NCBI GenBank assembly: GCA_041671505.1
Contig: JBAZBK010000007.1
Location: 62,001-126,000, forward strand
DNA length: 64,000 nt
Direction of reading: 5' to 3'
From: JACPDH01 sp041671505
GTDB taxonomy: Bacteria > Acidobacteriota > Thermoanaerobaculia > Gp7-AA8
The translations under genes were made by a program, and so were the position numbers. Shown piece by piece: positions 33,281 to 41,640 of the stretch. How positions within the stretch are numbered: the stretch's first letter is position 1; each line of letters opens with the position of its first letter. Below the pieces are notes generated by a model that was given only the letters and a program-made list of their open reading frames with translations, did no database searches and was not told the origin of the DNA.

Positions 33281-34459
33281 GTGAACCGCTTCGTAACCGT
33301 TGCGCTCCTGCTTCTCGTCGTCGTCGCGCTGGTCTCCGGCGCCTTCTACATCGGCCGAAACGGGACCGTGAGCGCGAACGCAGAGTCGCTCGCGATCGGC
33401 CGGGAGGTCGCCCGGCCCCCGATGCTTCCGCGGGTCGACGCGCCGCGCGCGAAGAATCTGATCCTCATCATCGGCGACGGGATGGGCACGACGCAGGTCA
33501 CCGCGGGGCGGGTCGCGCTGCGCGGAGCCGGCGGCATCCTCTGGCTCCAGACGCTGCCGTCGGGGGCGCTCGTGAGGACGCAGTCGGCGTCGAGCCTCGT
33601 ACCCGACTCCGCGGCGGCGGGAACCGCGCTCGCGACGGGGGTTCGCGTCGCGAATGGCGCCGTCTCCATCGATCCGTCGGGGCGTCCGCTGAAGACGCTG
33701 TTCGAGAGAGCGCGCGAGCAGGGTCTCGCGGCGGGGCTCATCACCACGACGGACATCGCCGACGCGACCCCGGCGGCCTTCTCGGCGCACGTGAGCTCGC
33801 GAAAAGACGAGCTCGAGATCGCGCGGCAGCAGGCCACCGGCGGCATGGAAGTGCTCCTCGGCTGCGGGCCGGAGAAGTTCCTGCCGCGCTCGCGCGGCGG
33901 GGAGCGGAAAGACGGCGTCGATCTCGTCGACGCGCTGCGGAAGTCGGGGTACGCGGTCACCCTCGATCCTGCCGCGCTCGCTCCTTCAGGCTCCGGCCGC
34001 CTCCTCGGGCTGTTTGCCGAAGCGAACCGGCCGCCGCTTCCCACCTTGACGAAGAGCGCGCTCGAAACCCTGTCGCACGATCCCGACGGCTTCGTACTGC
34101 TGGTCGAGAACGAAGAGATCGACTCGGCGTCGCACAACCACCAGCTCGGCAGGCTGATCCGGGGAATGGCGGAGCTCGACGAAGCGGTGCGCGTCGCGCT
34201 CGAGTTCGCGAAGGCCGACGGCAACACGCTCGTCGTCGTCACGGCCGACCACGAGTCGGGCGGCATGGAACTCGTCGACAGTAAAACCGAGGGGACGTTA
34301 GGCGTGCGCTGGGCCACGGGAAATCACACCGCGCAGCCCGTCCCGCTCTACGCGTGGGGCCCCGGCGCGGCCTCGTTCGGCGGCGAGATCGACAACACCG
34401 AGGTGCACGCGCTGCTGGCGAAGGCGTTGGGGCTGGACGACACGTCGACGAGGCCGTAG
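33281..34459 (+). CDS. Alkaline phosphatase family protein, membrane-anchored or secreted
   Basis: A 392-residue alkaline phosphatase superfamily enzyme that hydrolyses phosphomonoesters outside the cytoplasm. A single N-terminal hydrophobic segment (residues 4-24) exports it. Metal and nucleophile motifs are intact: LIIGDGMGTTQV, VPDSAAAGTALATG (Ser nucleophile), VENEEIDSASHNHQ, VVTADHESGGM and NHTAQPVPLYAWG. GAAGGGG lies just before the GTG at 33281; the ATG-type start at 33182 would overlap the divergent gene and lacks a signal. No pho regulators nearby. Confidence 0.88.
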   Translation: MNRFVTVALLLLVVVALVSGAFYIGRNGTVSANAESLAIGREVARPPMLPRVDAPRAKNLILIIGDGMGTTQVTAGRVALRGAGGILWLQTLPSGALVRTQSASSLVPDSAAAGTALATGVRVANGAVSIDPSGRPLKTLFERAREQGLAAGLITTTDIADATPAAFSAHVSSRKDELEIARQQATGGMEVLLGCGPEKFLPRSRGGERKDGVDLVDALRKSGYAVTLDPAALAPSGSGRLLGLFAEANRPPLPTLTKSALETLSHDPDGFVLLVENEEIDSASHNHQLGRLIRGMAELDEAVRVALEFAKADGNTLVVVTADHESGGMELVDSKTEGTLGVRWATGNHTAQPVPLYAWGPGAASFGGEIDNTEVHALLAKALGLDDTSTRP

Positions 34460-34468
34460 CGCCCACTC

Positions 34469-34598
34469 TGTGGAGTGCGGAAGCGCAGCTTCCGCTCTTC
34501 CACGCCGAAGCGAAGCTTCGGCGTCCCCTTCAGCGTTCAACCAAGCGGAAGCTTCGCTTCCGCGAGGAAGGGCGCAAGCTTCGCTTGCGCACTCCACA
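34469..34598. repeat. Four GAAGC hairpins bounded by an inverted TGTGGAGTGCG
   Basis: Four hairpins in 130 bases: GCGGAAGC/GCTTCCGC (34478-34495), GCCGAAGC/GCTTCGGC (34504-34522), GCGGAAGC/GCTTCCGC (34545-34563) and GCGCAAGC/GCTTGCGC (34572-34590). The whole is bounded by TGTGGAGTGCG at 34469 and its complement ending at 34598. Stem changes are compensated on the other side. It fills the gap between convergent genes and may act as a bidirectional terminator. Confidence 0.85.
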
Positions 34599-34601
34599 TG
34601 C

Positions 34602-36005
34602 CTAACCGCCCAGCTCCTCGACCGCGAGATCGAGCATCTGCTCGACGCGCGCGGCGTCAGGGCTCTCGCAGTAGATGCGGATGATCGGCTCGGTGCCCGA
34701 CTTGCGGAAGAGGATCCACGTTCCATCGGTGAAATTGAGCTTCACGCCATCCTTCGTTTCGCGTCCGGCGACCGCAAGACCGAAGACGCGGTCGAGATCT
34801 CCCGAAGCGGCTCGCTCGATGAGCCGGGCGTTCGCCTCCATCGGGCTTTTCACGTCGCGGCGCGAGTAGTGAAGCCGTCCAAACTCGTCCTCCATCGCGT
34901 CGACGATCTTCGAGAGAGGCTTCTGCTGCGATGCCACGCACTCGGCGGCGAGGAGTCCGGAGAGGATGCCGTCGCGCTCGGGAAGGAAGGCACCGAAACC
35001 GATGCCGCCGCTCTCCTCCCCTCCTACGACGATCTTCCGCGCGAGCATGAGGTCGGCGACGTACTTGAAGCCGATCGGCGTTTCGTGGAGCGTCACGCCG
35101 AGCGCCTTCGCGATCGACTCGACGAGCCGCGTCGTGGAGAAGGTCTTCACAAGCTCGCCGGGGAGCTTGCGCGTCCGGACGAGCTCGAGCGCCAGCAGAG
35201 AAATGAGCTTGTGAGGCGAGACGAACTCGCCGCGCTCGTCGAGGATTCCGACGCGGTCGGCGTCGCCGTCGTTGCAGATCGCGAGGTCGAATCCACCCTG
35301 CTTCATCGTTGCCATCGACGCGCCGAGGTTGCCGGGGATCGGCTCCGGGTTGACGCCGCCGAACGACGGGTTCACCTCGCCGCGAATCGTCGTGACGGTG
35401 GTCTTCGAGCCTTCGCCGAGCATCCGCGCAGGGAGCCCGGCGGCGACGCCGTGGATCGGGTCATGCATGATCCGCAGCCCGGCGTTCGCGACGCGATCGC
35501 GATCGAGGAAGCCTGCAACTGCCGCGCAGTAGTCGGTGATGAAGTCCTGTCGCGTGACCGAGCCTCCCGGCCTTTCGAGCGTCTCACCAAGACTCTTCGC
35601 GATGAGGTCGTACGTTTCGGGCAGCGCGGAGCCGCCATACCAGGCCTTGAACTTCACGCCGTTGTAGGTTGCCGGGTTGTGGCTCGCGGTGATCACGACG
35701 CCGCCGAGGATCTTTCGCTTCCACGCGGTGAAGGAGACCGCCTGCGACGGCATCGGCGAATCGGAGAGCAGCACGCGGTAGCCGGCGCGCGCGAGCTCGT
35801 CGGCCGCTCCTGCGGCGAACTCGGCTGAAAGAAAGCGGCGGTCGTATCCGACGGCCAGCGTCCCGCGATCGATCCCGGCGGGAGGCTCGAGCTTCGCCGC
35901 AGCAACCGCGATCGCGCGCGTGACTAGCCGCATCGACTCAAAGGTGAAGCCGTCCGCGATCACCGCGCGCCAGCCGTCGGTCCCGAATTGGATCTGATCC
36001 TTCAT
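34602..36005 (-). CDS. Phosphohexomutase (phosphoglucomutase/phosphomannomutase family)
   Basis: A 467-residue alpha-D-phosphohexomutase interconverting sugar 1- and 6-phosphates. Phosphoserine loop TASHNP with Ser108, metal loop DGDADR, sugar-specificity loop GEESGG and the C-terminal phosphate-binding loop FRKSGTEPIIRIYCES. FGTDGWRAVIADGF at the N-terminus is typical. The ATG at 36005 is preferred; TACTCT lies eight bases upstream with no ribosome site. The glucose versus mannose preference cannot be read directly. It may supply precursors for the glycan cluster at 56-61 kb. Confidence 0.9.
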   Translation of the reverse strand: MKDQIQFGTDGWRAVIADGFTFESMRLVTRAIAVAAAKLEPPAGIDRGTLAVGYDRRFLSAEFAAGAADELARAGYRVLLSDSPMPSQAVSFTAWKRKILGGVVITASHNPATYNGVKFKAWYGGSALPETYDLIAKSLGETLERPGGSVTRQDFITDYCAAVAGFLDRDRVANAGLRIMHDPIHGVAAGLPARMLGEGSKTTVTTIRGEVNPSFGGVNPEPIPGNLGASMATMKQGGFDLAICNDGDADRVGILDERGEFVSPHKLISLLALELVRTRKLPGELVKTFSTTRLVESIAKALGVTLHETPIGFKYVADLMLARKIVVGGEESGGIGFGAFLPERDGILSGLLAAECVASQQKPLSKIVDAMEDEFGRLHYSRRDVKSPMEANARLIERAASGDLDRVFGLAVAGRETKDGVKLNFTDGTWILFRKSGTEPIIRIYCESPDAARVEQMLDLAVEELGG

Positions 36006-36058
36006 GGGTTCGAAGAGTAGCGGAGTCAGGGGGAATTGAGAACCTCGGGCGGAGCCTC

Positions 36059-36113
36059 GTAGCAAAGGCCTCCGGCCTTTGCCCGCGTGGCCAGGGCCGG
36101 AGGCCCTGGCTAC
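36059..36113. repeat. Inverted pair of GTAG hairpins (REP/BIME-like)
   Basis: GTAGC precedes a stem of AAAGGCC/GGCCTTT (36059-36082); the mirror unit CCAGGGCC/GGCCCTGG (36091-36109) is followed by GCTAC. Both share the TCC/GGA loop, so each is GTAG plus hairpin on opposite strands. Confidence 0.8.
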
Positions 36114-36116
36114 AAT

Positions 36117-36145
36117 CAAAACGGCTCCCGTTTCCGGGAGCCGTT
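36117..36145 (-). terminator. Intrinsic terminator of pnp
   Basis: A perfect 10-bp stem (36121-36130 with 36135-36144), loop of four bases and, on the minus strand, a TTTT tail, 26 bases beyond the pnp stop. Confidence 0.75.
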
Positions 36146-36170
36146 CGAACTTCATCTTCTGACTTCAGGT

Positions 36171-38399
36171 TTAGCTGCGAGGACCACGGCCGCCGCGGTC
36201 GCCGCCGCCGTGACGGCGCGGACCGCCGCGGTCGCCACCGCGATCGCGGTCGCCGCCGCGAGGACGGTCCCCACGCTCGGCTGCTGCAGCCGCAGCCGCG
36301 GCCGCCTGCTCGGGCGTCGGAGGCGGAAGGAGCGGCTTGCGCGAGAGGCGGATCTTGCCGCTCTCAGGATCGACGCCGACGACTTCGACCTCGATCTTGT
36401 CACCGAGGTTCACGTAGTCGGTCACATCCTTGACGCGGACGTGGTCGAGCTCGGAGACGTGCAGAAGCCCGTCCTGGCCGGGGATGATCTCGACGAACGC
36501 GCCGTACGCCTCGACGCGGCGAACCGTGCCGGTGTAGCGCTTGCCGATCTCGGGAACCGTGGTGAGACCCTTGATGATCTCGATCGCCTGGTTGGCCGAC
36601 GCTTCGTCGGACGAGGCGATGATCACCTTTCCGTCGTCCTCGACCTCGATGTTGCAGCCCGTCTGCTCGACGATCGAACGGATCGTCTTGCCGCCGGAGC
36701 CGATGACGTCGCGGATCTTGTCCTTCGGGATCTGAATCGTGTAGAGGCGCGGCGCGAAGGCCGAAAGGTCGGCGCGCGGCGTGGTGATCGCCTCGTTCAT
36801 CTTGCCGAGGATGTGGAGACGCCCCTGGCGAGCCTGCTCGAGAGCGCGCGCCATGATCTCGCGCGAGAGGCCCGAGATCTTGATGTCCATCTGAAGCGCG
36901 GTGATGCCCGCCTCGGTGCCGGCGACCTTGAAGTCCATGTCGCCTTCGTGGTCTTCCATGCCGGCGATGTCGGTCAGGACGACCGCCTTGTCACCGTCGG
37001 AGACGAGACCCATCGCGACGCCTGCAACGGCGGCGCGGACGGGAACGCCCGCGTCCATCATCGAAAGCGAGCCACCGCAGACGCTCGCCATCGACGACGA
37101 GCCGTTCGACTCGAGGATGTCGGAGACGATGCGGATCGTGTACGGGAAGTCCGCCTCGGCCGGAAGAAGCGGCGCGAGGGCGCGGCGCGCGAGGTTGCCG
37201 TGGCCGATCTCGCGGCGCGCGGGACCGCGGAGGAACTTCACTTCACCGACCGAGAACGGCGGGAAGTTGTAGTGAAGCATGAAGCGCTGGAAGGTCTCGC
37301 CTTCGAAGTCTTCGATCTTCTGCGCCTCGCGAGGCGTGCCGAGCGTCACGGTGACGAGCGCCTGCGTCTCGCCGCGGGTGAAGACCGACGAGCCGTGGGT
37401 GCGGGGCAGCGTGGAGAGCTTGATCCAGATCGGACGGACTTCGTCGGTCCTGCGACCGTCGAGGCGCTTGCCTTCGTTGATGATCAGATCGCGGAAGATC
37501 TGCGTCTCGAGATCGGTCAGCACCGCCTTGTGCGCCGCGAGCGTGTCGGGGTCATCGGCCGGCACGTCGAGAAGCGCCTGCGCGACGATCGCGTCGACCG
37601 CATCGGTGCGCGTGAACTTGCCGAGCGTCATCAGGGCGTCCTTGAGCGGACCGCCCCACTTCTTCGAGATCGACTCGTACATCGCCGGCGTGTACTTCGG
37701 CATGTAGACGACTTCGATCATCGACTTGCCCACGGCGGCGCGGAGCTCGTTCTGCACCGCGACGATCTTGCGGATCTCTTCGTGCGCGCGCTCGAGAGCG
37801 TCGAGCACGAGCGACTCGGAGACTTCGCGGGCGCCCGCTTCGACCATGACGATCGCATCGTGCGTGCCGGCGACGATGAGGTCGAGGTCCGAGAGGTCGC
37901 GCTGCGAGTTCGTCGGGTTCACGACGAGCTGGCCGTCGATGTAGCCCATGCGGACCGCGCCGATCGGGTTCGGGAAGGGGATCTCGGAGACCGCGAGCGC
38001 CGCGGAGGCGCCGTTGATCGCGAGAATGTCGGGATCGTTCTCACCGTCGGCCGACAGGACGAGGGCGATGATCTGCGTCTCCTGGCGATAGCCCTTGGTG
38101 AACGACGGGCGCAGCGGCCTGTCGATGAGGCGCGACGTCAGAATTTCCTTCTCCGTCGGGCGCCCTTCGCGCTTGAAGAAGCCGCCGGGGATGCGTCCGC
38201 CCGCGTAGGTGTACTCCTTGTAGTCGACCGTGAGCGGCATGAAATCGCCCGGGCCGGCGCCATCCTTGTAGCAGGCGGTGGCGATCACGACCGTGTCGCC
38301 GAAGCGCACGACGCAGGAGCCATCGGCCTGCTTGGCGAGCTCACCCGTCTCGAACGAGAGGGTGCTTCCGCCGACTTGTAGTTCTTTCGTTATTTTCAT
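36171..38399 (-). CDS. pnp: Polyribonucleotide nucleotidyltransferase with RG-rich tail
   Basis: A 742-residue PNPase, the phosphorolytic 3'-5' exoribonuclease of mRNA decay. Two RNase PH domains (LQVGGSTLSFETGELAKQAD at the start; GETQALVTVTLGTPREAQKI in the second), a KH domain (IGSGGKTIRSIVEQTGC) and an S1 domain (YTGTVRRVEAYGAFVEIIPG). The last 35 or so residues are almost only Gly, Arg and Asp (GDRDRGGDRGGPRRHGG), an unusual RG-type RNA-binding tail. GGAGAG sits well before the ATG at 38399. Downstream of rpsO in the same direction, the classic order. Confidence 0.96.
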   Translation of the reverse strand: MKITKELQVGGSTLSFETGELAKQADGSCVVRFGDTVVIATACYKDGAGPGDFMPLTVDYKEYTYAGGRIPGGFFKREGRPTEKEILTSRLIDRPLRPSFTKGYRQETQIIALVLSADGENDPDILAINGASAALAVSEIPFPNPIGAVRMGYIDGQLVVNPTNSQRDLSDLDLIVAGTHDAIVMVEAGAREVSESLVLDALERAHEEIRKIVAVQNELRAAVGKSMIEVVYMPKYTPAMYESISKKWGGPLKDALMTLGKFTRTDAVDAIVAQALLDVPADDPDTLAAHKAVLTDLETQIFRDLIINEGKRLDGRRTDEVRPIWIKLSTLPRTHGSSVFTRGETQALVTVTLGTPREAQKIEDFEGETFQRFMLHYNFPPFSVGEVKFLRGPARREIGHGNLARRALAPLLPAEADFPYTIRIVSDILESNGSSSMASVCGGSLSMMDAGVPVRAAVAGVAMGLVSDGDKAVVLTDIAGMEDHEGDMDFKVAGTEAGITALQMDIKISGLSREIMARALEQARQGRLHILGKMNEAITTPRADLSAFAPRLYTIQIPKDKIRDVIGSGGKTIRSIVEQTGCNIEVEDDGKVIIASSDEASANQAIEIIKGLTTVPEIGKRYTGTVRRVEAYGAFVEIIPGQDGLLHVSELDHVRVKDVTDYVNLGDKIEVEVVGVDPESGKIRLSRKPLLPPPTPEQAAAAAAAAAERGDRPRGGDRDRGGDRGGPRRHGGGDRGGRGPRS

Positions 38400-38529
38400 T
38401 GAATCTCTCCGCGGGAAACCGCGCTGGCGGCGTCCCGATATGTCATGCCGACGCATCCGCTCGTTCGAGGGATTCGTCGCTGATGGTTTGTCTTACCGGA
38501 GATTCGGGCCCGGACGGGCCAGGGGTGGG

Positions 38530-38592
38530 TTTCGAGTTCCAACCTTCAAACTTCCGACACTCGGAAATCTGAAAAATGAAACTGAAACGGAC
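38530..38592. repeat. Degenerate inverted GTTTC/GAAAC heptamer region before pnp
   Basis: Units such as TTCGAGT, TCCAACC, TTCAAAC on the left and GGAAATC, TGAAAAA, TGAAACT on the right repeat loosely every seven bases and mirror each other around 38560. It is more decayed than the other copies. Confidence 0.55.
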
Positions 38593-38627
38593 CGACAGCC
38601 CCCTGCCTTCCTCTCCGAAACGTGCGA

Positions 38628-38654
38628 AGGGGCGGCCGCAGTACGGCCGCCCCT
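38628..38654 (-). terminator. Strong hairpin after rpsO (terminator or processing site before pnp)
   Basis: A perfect 11-bp GC stem (38628-38638 with 38644-38654) with loop CAGTA lies 16 bases after the rpsO stop. There is no clear T-run. In E. coli the rpsO-pnp gap carries a terminator and an RNase III site; this hairpin may do a similar job. Confidence 0.65.
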
Positions 38655-38669
38655 CGCGTGTTCGTGAAC

Positions 38670-38933
38670 TTACTTGCGGATGCCGAGCTTCTCGATGACC
38701 GCGCGATACCGCTCGACGTCGATGCTCTTCAGGTAATCGAGAAGCCGACGGCGGCGGCCGACGATCTTCAGGAGTCCGCGGCGGCTGTGATGATCCTTCG
38801 CGTGGCTCTTGAAATGGTCGGTCAGGTAGGTGATCCGGTTCGAAAGAAGCGCAATCTGCACTTCGGGCGACCCGGTGTCCTGATCGTGTACCCGGTAGTT
38901 TCCGATGATCTCGGTCTTGTTGACGGTCGGCAA
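38670..38933 (-). CDS. rpsO: 30S ribosomal protein S15 (TTG start)
   Basis: An 87-residue S15, which binds 16S rRNA in the small-subunit platform. GNYRVHDQDTGSPEVQIALL, HFKSHAKDHHSRRGLL and RRRRLLDYLK are typical. There is no ATG or GTG at the N-terminus: GAAGGAG is followed eight bases later by TTG at 38933, giving MPTVNKTEI, so TTG is the start. An extended -10 (TGATAGGCT) lies about 35 bases upstream. Rare start codons are known in autoregulated translation genes. Followed by a GC hairpin and pnp. Confidence 0.93.
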   Translation of the reverse strand: MPTVNKTEIIGNYRVHDQDTGSPEVQIALLSNRITYLTDHFKSHAKDHHSRRGLLKIVGRRRRLLDYLKSIDVERYRAVIEKLGIRK

Positions 38934-39164
38934 AGCTATATCTCCTTCAAAAACTTGCGAAAGCCTATCACAGGTGGCAAGAGCACCCGGAGTGACGACT
39001 GCCGCGCCTTCCGGCGAAACACTCGTCGCTCCGCACGCCCGCACGCCACCCACTGCGAACACCCGATTAACGGCACCTGGGGGGGATTTCTTCCCGGGAG
39101 GGCCTGTTTCACCGCCAACCGCCAGACCCTCAGGCCTTTAGCGCCTCGACCGGGAGTCGATGAG

Positions 39165-39268
39165 AACCGAAATGTCGAATGAAGAATGAGGAATGGAGAA
39201 TGAAGAACGGGCTCCGCGAGTCCCCTTTCTACATTCCTCATTCGACATTCATCATTCCTCATTTCGGT
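39165..39268. repeat. Inverted AATGAAG heptamer element, copy 3
   Basis: Left arm 39165-39210 begins ACCGAAATG, right arm 39229-39268 ends CATTTCGGT. Internal spacer shares CCTTTCTACATTCCTCATTC with copy 2. The rest of the 385-bp gap between truB and rpsO (38934-39318) holds the rpsO leader and no other gene. Confidence 0.85.
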
Positions 39269-39318
39269 TTCCGCCGGGCCCGGCGCCACGTCACCCAACG
39301 GCCCTGGCGTCCATCCTC

Positions 39319-40260
39319 CTATGCCAAAACCACCTTCGGCTGCAGCTCCACCGGCCCGCCGTCGGGGCGGATGACCCGATGCACGGTGCAGATGGCGATC
39401 AGCTCCCCTTCGATCCCGTGCGCGGCGACTTGTGCGCCCTGAACGAGCTCCACGTCGGGCTTCAGGATCAGGTTCTGCCCATTGTTCAGCTTCCGCTCCT
39501 GGCTGCTGTCGATCATCACGGCGGGCATCGGAAGCTCGATGCGGCTCATGCTCCGGAAGTGCGGCTCGGCGAAAATCGCGTCCGGCTCGGCTTCGCGCAT
39601 CACGGTCGTCGCGATCGCGTCAGCGACCGAGAAGCTCCCGGTCGCCGTTCTGACGAGCGACGCGAGGTGAGCCGGCACGCCGAGTGACGCGCCGAGGTCG
39701 TGGGCGAGAGAGCGGACGTAGGTCCCCGGCGAGCAGCGGATCCGGAACGTCGCGCGGGGCCATTCGACGCTGAGAATCGCGAACTCATGCACGGTGACCC
39801 GTTTCGCCTCGAGCGTCTGGGCCTCCCCTTTTCTCGCGAGCTCGTACGAGCGGACTCCATCGACCTTCTTCGCCGAGTACGACGGCGGGATCTGGTCGAT
39901 CTCGCCGGTGAACTTCGAGGTCGCGGCCTCGATCGACGCCGCGGTCAGCACCGCGTCTGACTCTTCGCCTGTCTTCGTTCCGGTGGCGTCGTAGCTGTCG
40001 GTGGCCCAACCGAAACGGATCGTCCCCTCGTACACCTTCTCGGTCGCCATCAGGTACGACTGGAGACGCGTCGCTTTGCCGAGGCAGAGGACGAGCAGGC
40101 CGGTCGCCATCGGGTCGAGCGTGCCGGTGTGGCCTACGCGGCGGAACTTCGCCCTGCGACGGAAGATGTCGACCGCGTCGTGCGAGGTGATCCCCGCCTC
40201 TTTGTTGACGAGGAGGAGCCCCGACCGCTCGTTCGGATTCTCGCGCTGTTTACCTCTCAC
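39319..40260 (-). CDS. truB: tRNA pseudouridine(55) synthase
   Basis: A 313-residue TruB making pseudouridine 55 in the T loop of tRNAs. Catalytic Asp49 is in GHTGTLDPMATG; also GLLLVNKEAGITSHD, KVYEGTIRFGWATDSYD and CSPGTYVRSLAHDLG. A short PUA-like C-terminus follows. The start is the GTG at 40260 that overlaps the nrnA stop (GTGA); a longer frame lies inside nrnA. Part of the conserved infB-rbfA-truB-rpsO run. Confidence 0.94.
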   Translation of the reverse strand: MRGKQRENPNERSGLLLVNKEAGITSHDAVDIFRRRAKFRRVGHTGTLDPMATGLLVLCLGKATRLQSYLMATEKVYEGTIRFGWATDSYDATGTKTGEESDAVLTAASIEAATSKFTGEIDQIPPSYSAKKVDGVRSYELARKGEAQTLEAKRVTVHEFAILSVEWPRATFRIRCSPGTYVRSLAHDLGASLGVPAHLASLVRTATGSFSVADAIATTVMREAEPDAIFAEPHFRSMSRIELPMPAVMIDSSQERKLNNGQNLILKPDVELVQGAQVAAHGIEGELIAICTVHRVIRPDGGPVELQPKVVLA

Positions 40261-41249
40261 GAAGCGGCGACTCCCCTGACGGCCTCTTCGAGCATCGGTA
40301 TCAGCGTCTCGCGCGCGCCGTCGACCGGCTTCGAGATGAAGCATCCCGCGGCCGCCTTGTGGCCGCCGCCGCCGAACGAGGCGGCGATCCTCTGCACGTC
40401 GACGCCCGGCTTCGCGCGCATCGAAACGCGCGTACCGCCCTCGACTTCCTTGAACATCGCAGCGACGAGGACGCCGTCGATCATCCGTCCGTAATTGACG
40501 ACCCCTTCGGAGTCTTCCTTCGTCGCGTTCGCCTCGGCGAAGAACGCGTCGGTCAGCTCCATCGTCGCGATCCGCCCGCTGTCGAACATCTTCAGCGTGT
40601 TGAGGCAGAGGCCGAGGAGTCTGATCGACGAGAGCGGGAGGCTCTCGTTGATCCAGAGCGAGATCGCGGCAGGATCAGCGCCGGCGGCGATCATTTCCCG
40701 AGCACCGTCGAATGCACGCATCGTGGTGTTCGAGTAGCGGAAGAAGCCGGTGTCGGTCGCGAGCGAGACGTACATCGCGGTCGCGATGTCGGCGTCGATC
40801 TCGACGCCGAGGTGCTTGTTCATCCGGAGCACCATCTCGCCGACCGACGGGGCGTCGAGGTCGAGGAAGTTCACCTCGCCGTAGAGCTTGTTGCCGAGGT
40901 GATGGTCGATGTTGATCACGGGGCCGGGAAGAACCGGGAACCCGGTCCGCTCGTGCTCGGGGCACTCCATCGTGAAGAGCGCGTCGTAGGCAGCCGGGTA
41001 ATCGGCGGGCAGCGCGTCGGCGATGACGACGCCGTCGGCGCCCGGCATGCGGTGGAGCGGCTTGCCGAAGTCGTCGCGGACGATCACCGTCGCGCTCTTG
41101 CCGAGCTTGCGGATGATCCCCTGGAGTGCGAGCGCGCTGCCGATGGCGTCACCGTCGGGATTGCGATGCGAGGTGATGAGGAAGTTCGAGCCGGCGCGGA
41201 TGCGCTCGGCAACCACGATCGCGGCGGCCTCAGGCGTCAGCTCACTCAT
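40257..41249 (-). CDS. nrnA: DHH/DHHA1 phosphoesterase, NrnA-like oligoribonuclease
   Basis: A 330-residue bifunctional nanoRNase/pAp phosphatase of the DHH family. Motifs ITSHRNPDGDAIGS, INIDHHLGN (the DHH), ATDTGFFRYSNTT and the DHHA1 RNA-binding GGGGHKAAAG. The ATG at 41249 overlaps the rbfA end by eight bases. Gene order rbfA-nrnA-truB is common in Firmicutes and Acidobacteria-type genomes. It degrades 2-5 nt RNA and 3'-phosphoadenosine 5'-phosphate in characterised relatives. Confidence 0.92.
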   Translation of the reverse strand: MSELTPEAAAIVVAERIRAGSNFLITSHRNPDGDAIGSALALQGIIRKLGKSATVIVRDDFGKPLHRMPGADGVVIADALPADYPAAYDALFTMECPEHERTGFPVLPGPVINIDHHLGNKLYGEVNFLDLDAPSVGEMVLRMNKHLGVEIDADIATAMYVSLATDTGFFRYSNTTMRAFDGAREMIAAGADPAAISLWINESLPLSSIRLLGLCLNTLKMFDSGRIATMELTDAFFAEANATKEDSEGVVNYGRMIDGVLVAAMFKEVEGGTRVSMRAKPGVDVQRIAASFGGGGHKAAAGCFISKPVDGARETLIPMLEEAVRGVAAS

Positions 41250-41640
41250 CGTCGCCATCCTCGTCGCCCGCGTCATCGCGGTCGAGCTCCTGCTCGGGAA
41301 CGATCGTCCCCTGGATCAGCGCGTCGATGCGACTGGCGTGCTCGGCGGTCTCGTCGAGGCGGAACTCGAGCTCGGGAACCGCGCGCAGGTGAATCCTGCG
41401 GGCGAGAAGCCTGCGGAGCAGGCCGCTGCTCTTGTCGAGCACGCGAGTCGCGCTTTCCTTGGCTGCGTCGTCGCCGAGCACGCTGTAGAAGACGCGCGCG
41501 ACCTTGAGATCGGTGGAGACCTCCACCTCGCAGATGGTCACGAACCCGAGGGCCGGGTCGTGGATCTCGCGGCGCACGAGCTCCGCGATCTCGTTCCGGA
41601 TCACGTCTGCGACCTGCCTCGTCCTTTTCGTCTGTTTCAT
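41242..41640 (-). CDS. rbfA: Ribosome-binding factor A
   Basis: A 132-residue RbfA, a 16S rRNA maturation and cold-shock factor. RQVADVIRNEIAELVRREI, DPALGFVTICEVEVSTDLK and ARVFYSVLG are diagnostic of its KH-like fold. The C-terminus is acidic (DRDDAGDEDGDDE). ATG overlaps the DUF503 gene stop (ATGA) and the stop region overlaps nrnA. Confidence 0.93.
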   Translation of the reverse strand: MKQTKRTRQVADVIRNEIAELVRREIHDPALGFVTICEVEVSTDLKVARVFYSVLGDDAAKESATRVLDKSSGLLRRLLARRIHLRAVPELEFRLDETAEHASRIDALIQGTIVPEQELDRDDAGDEDGDDE

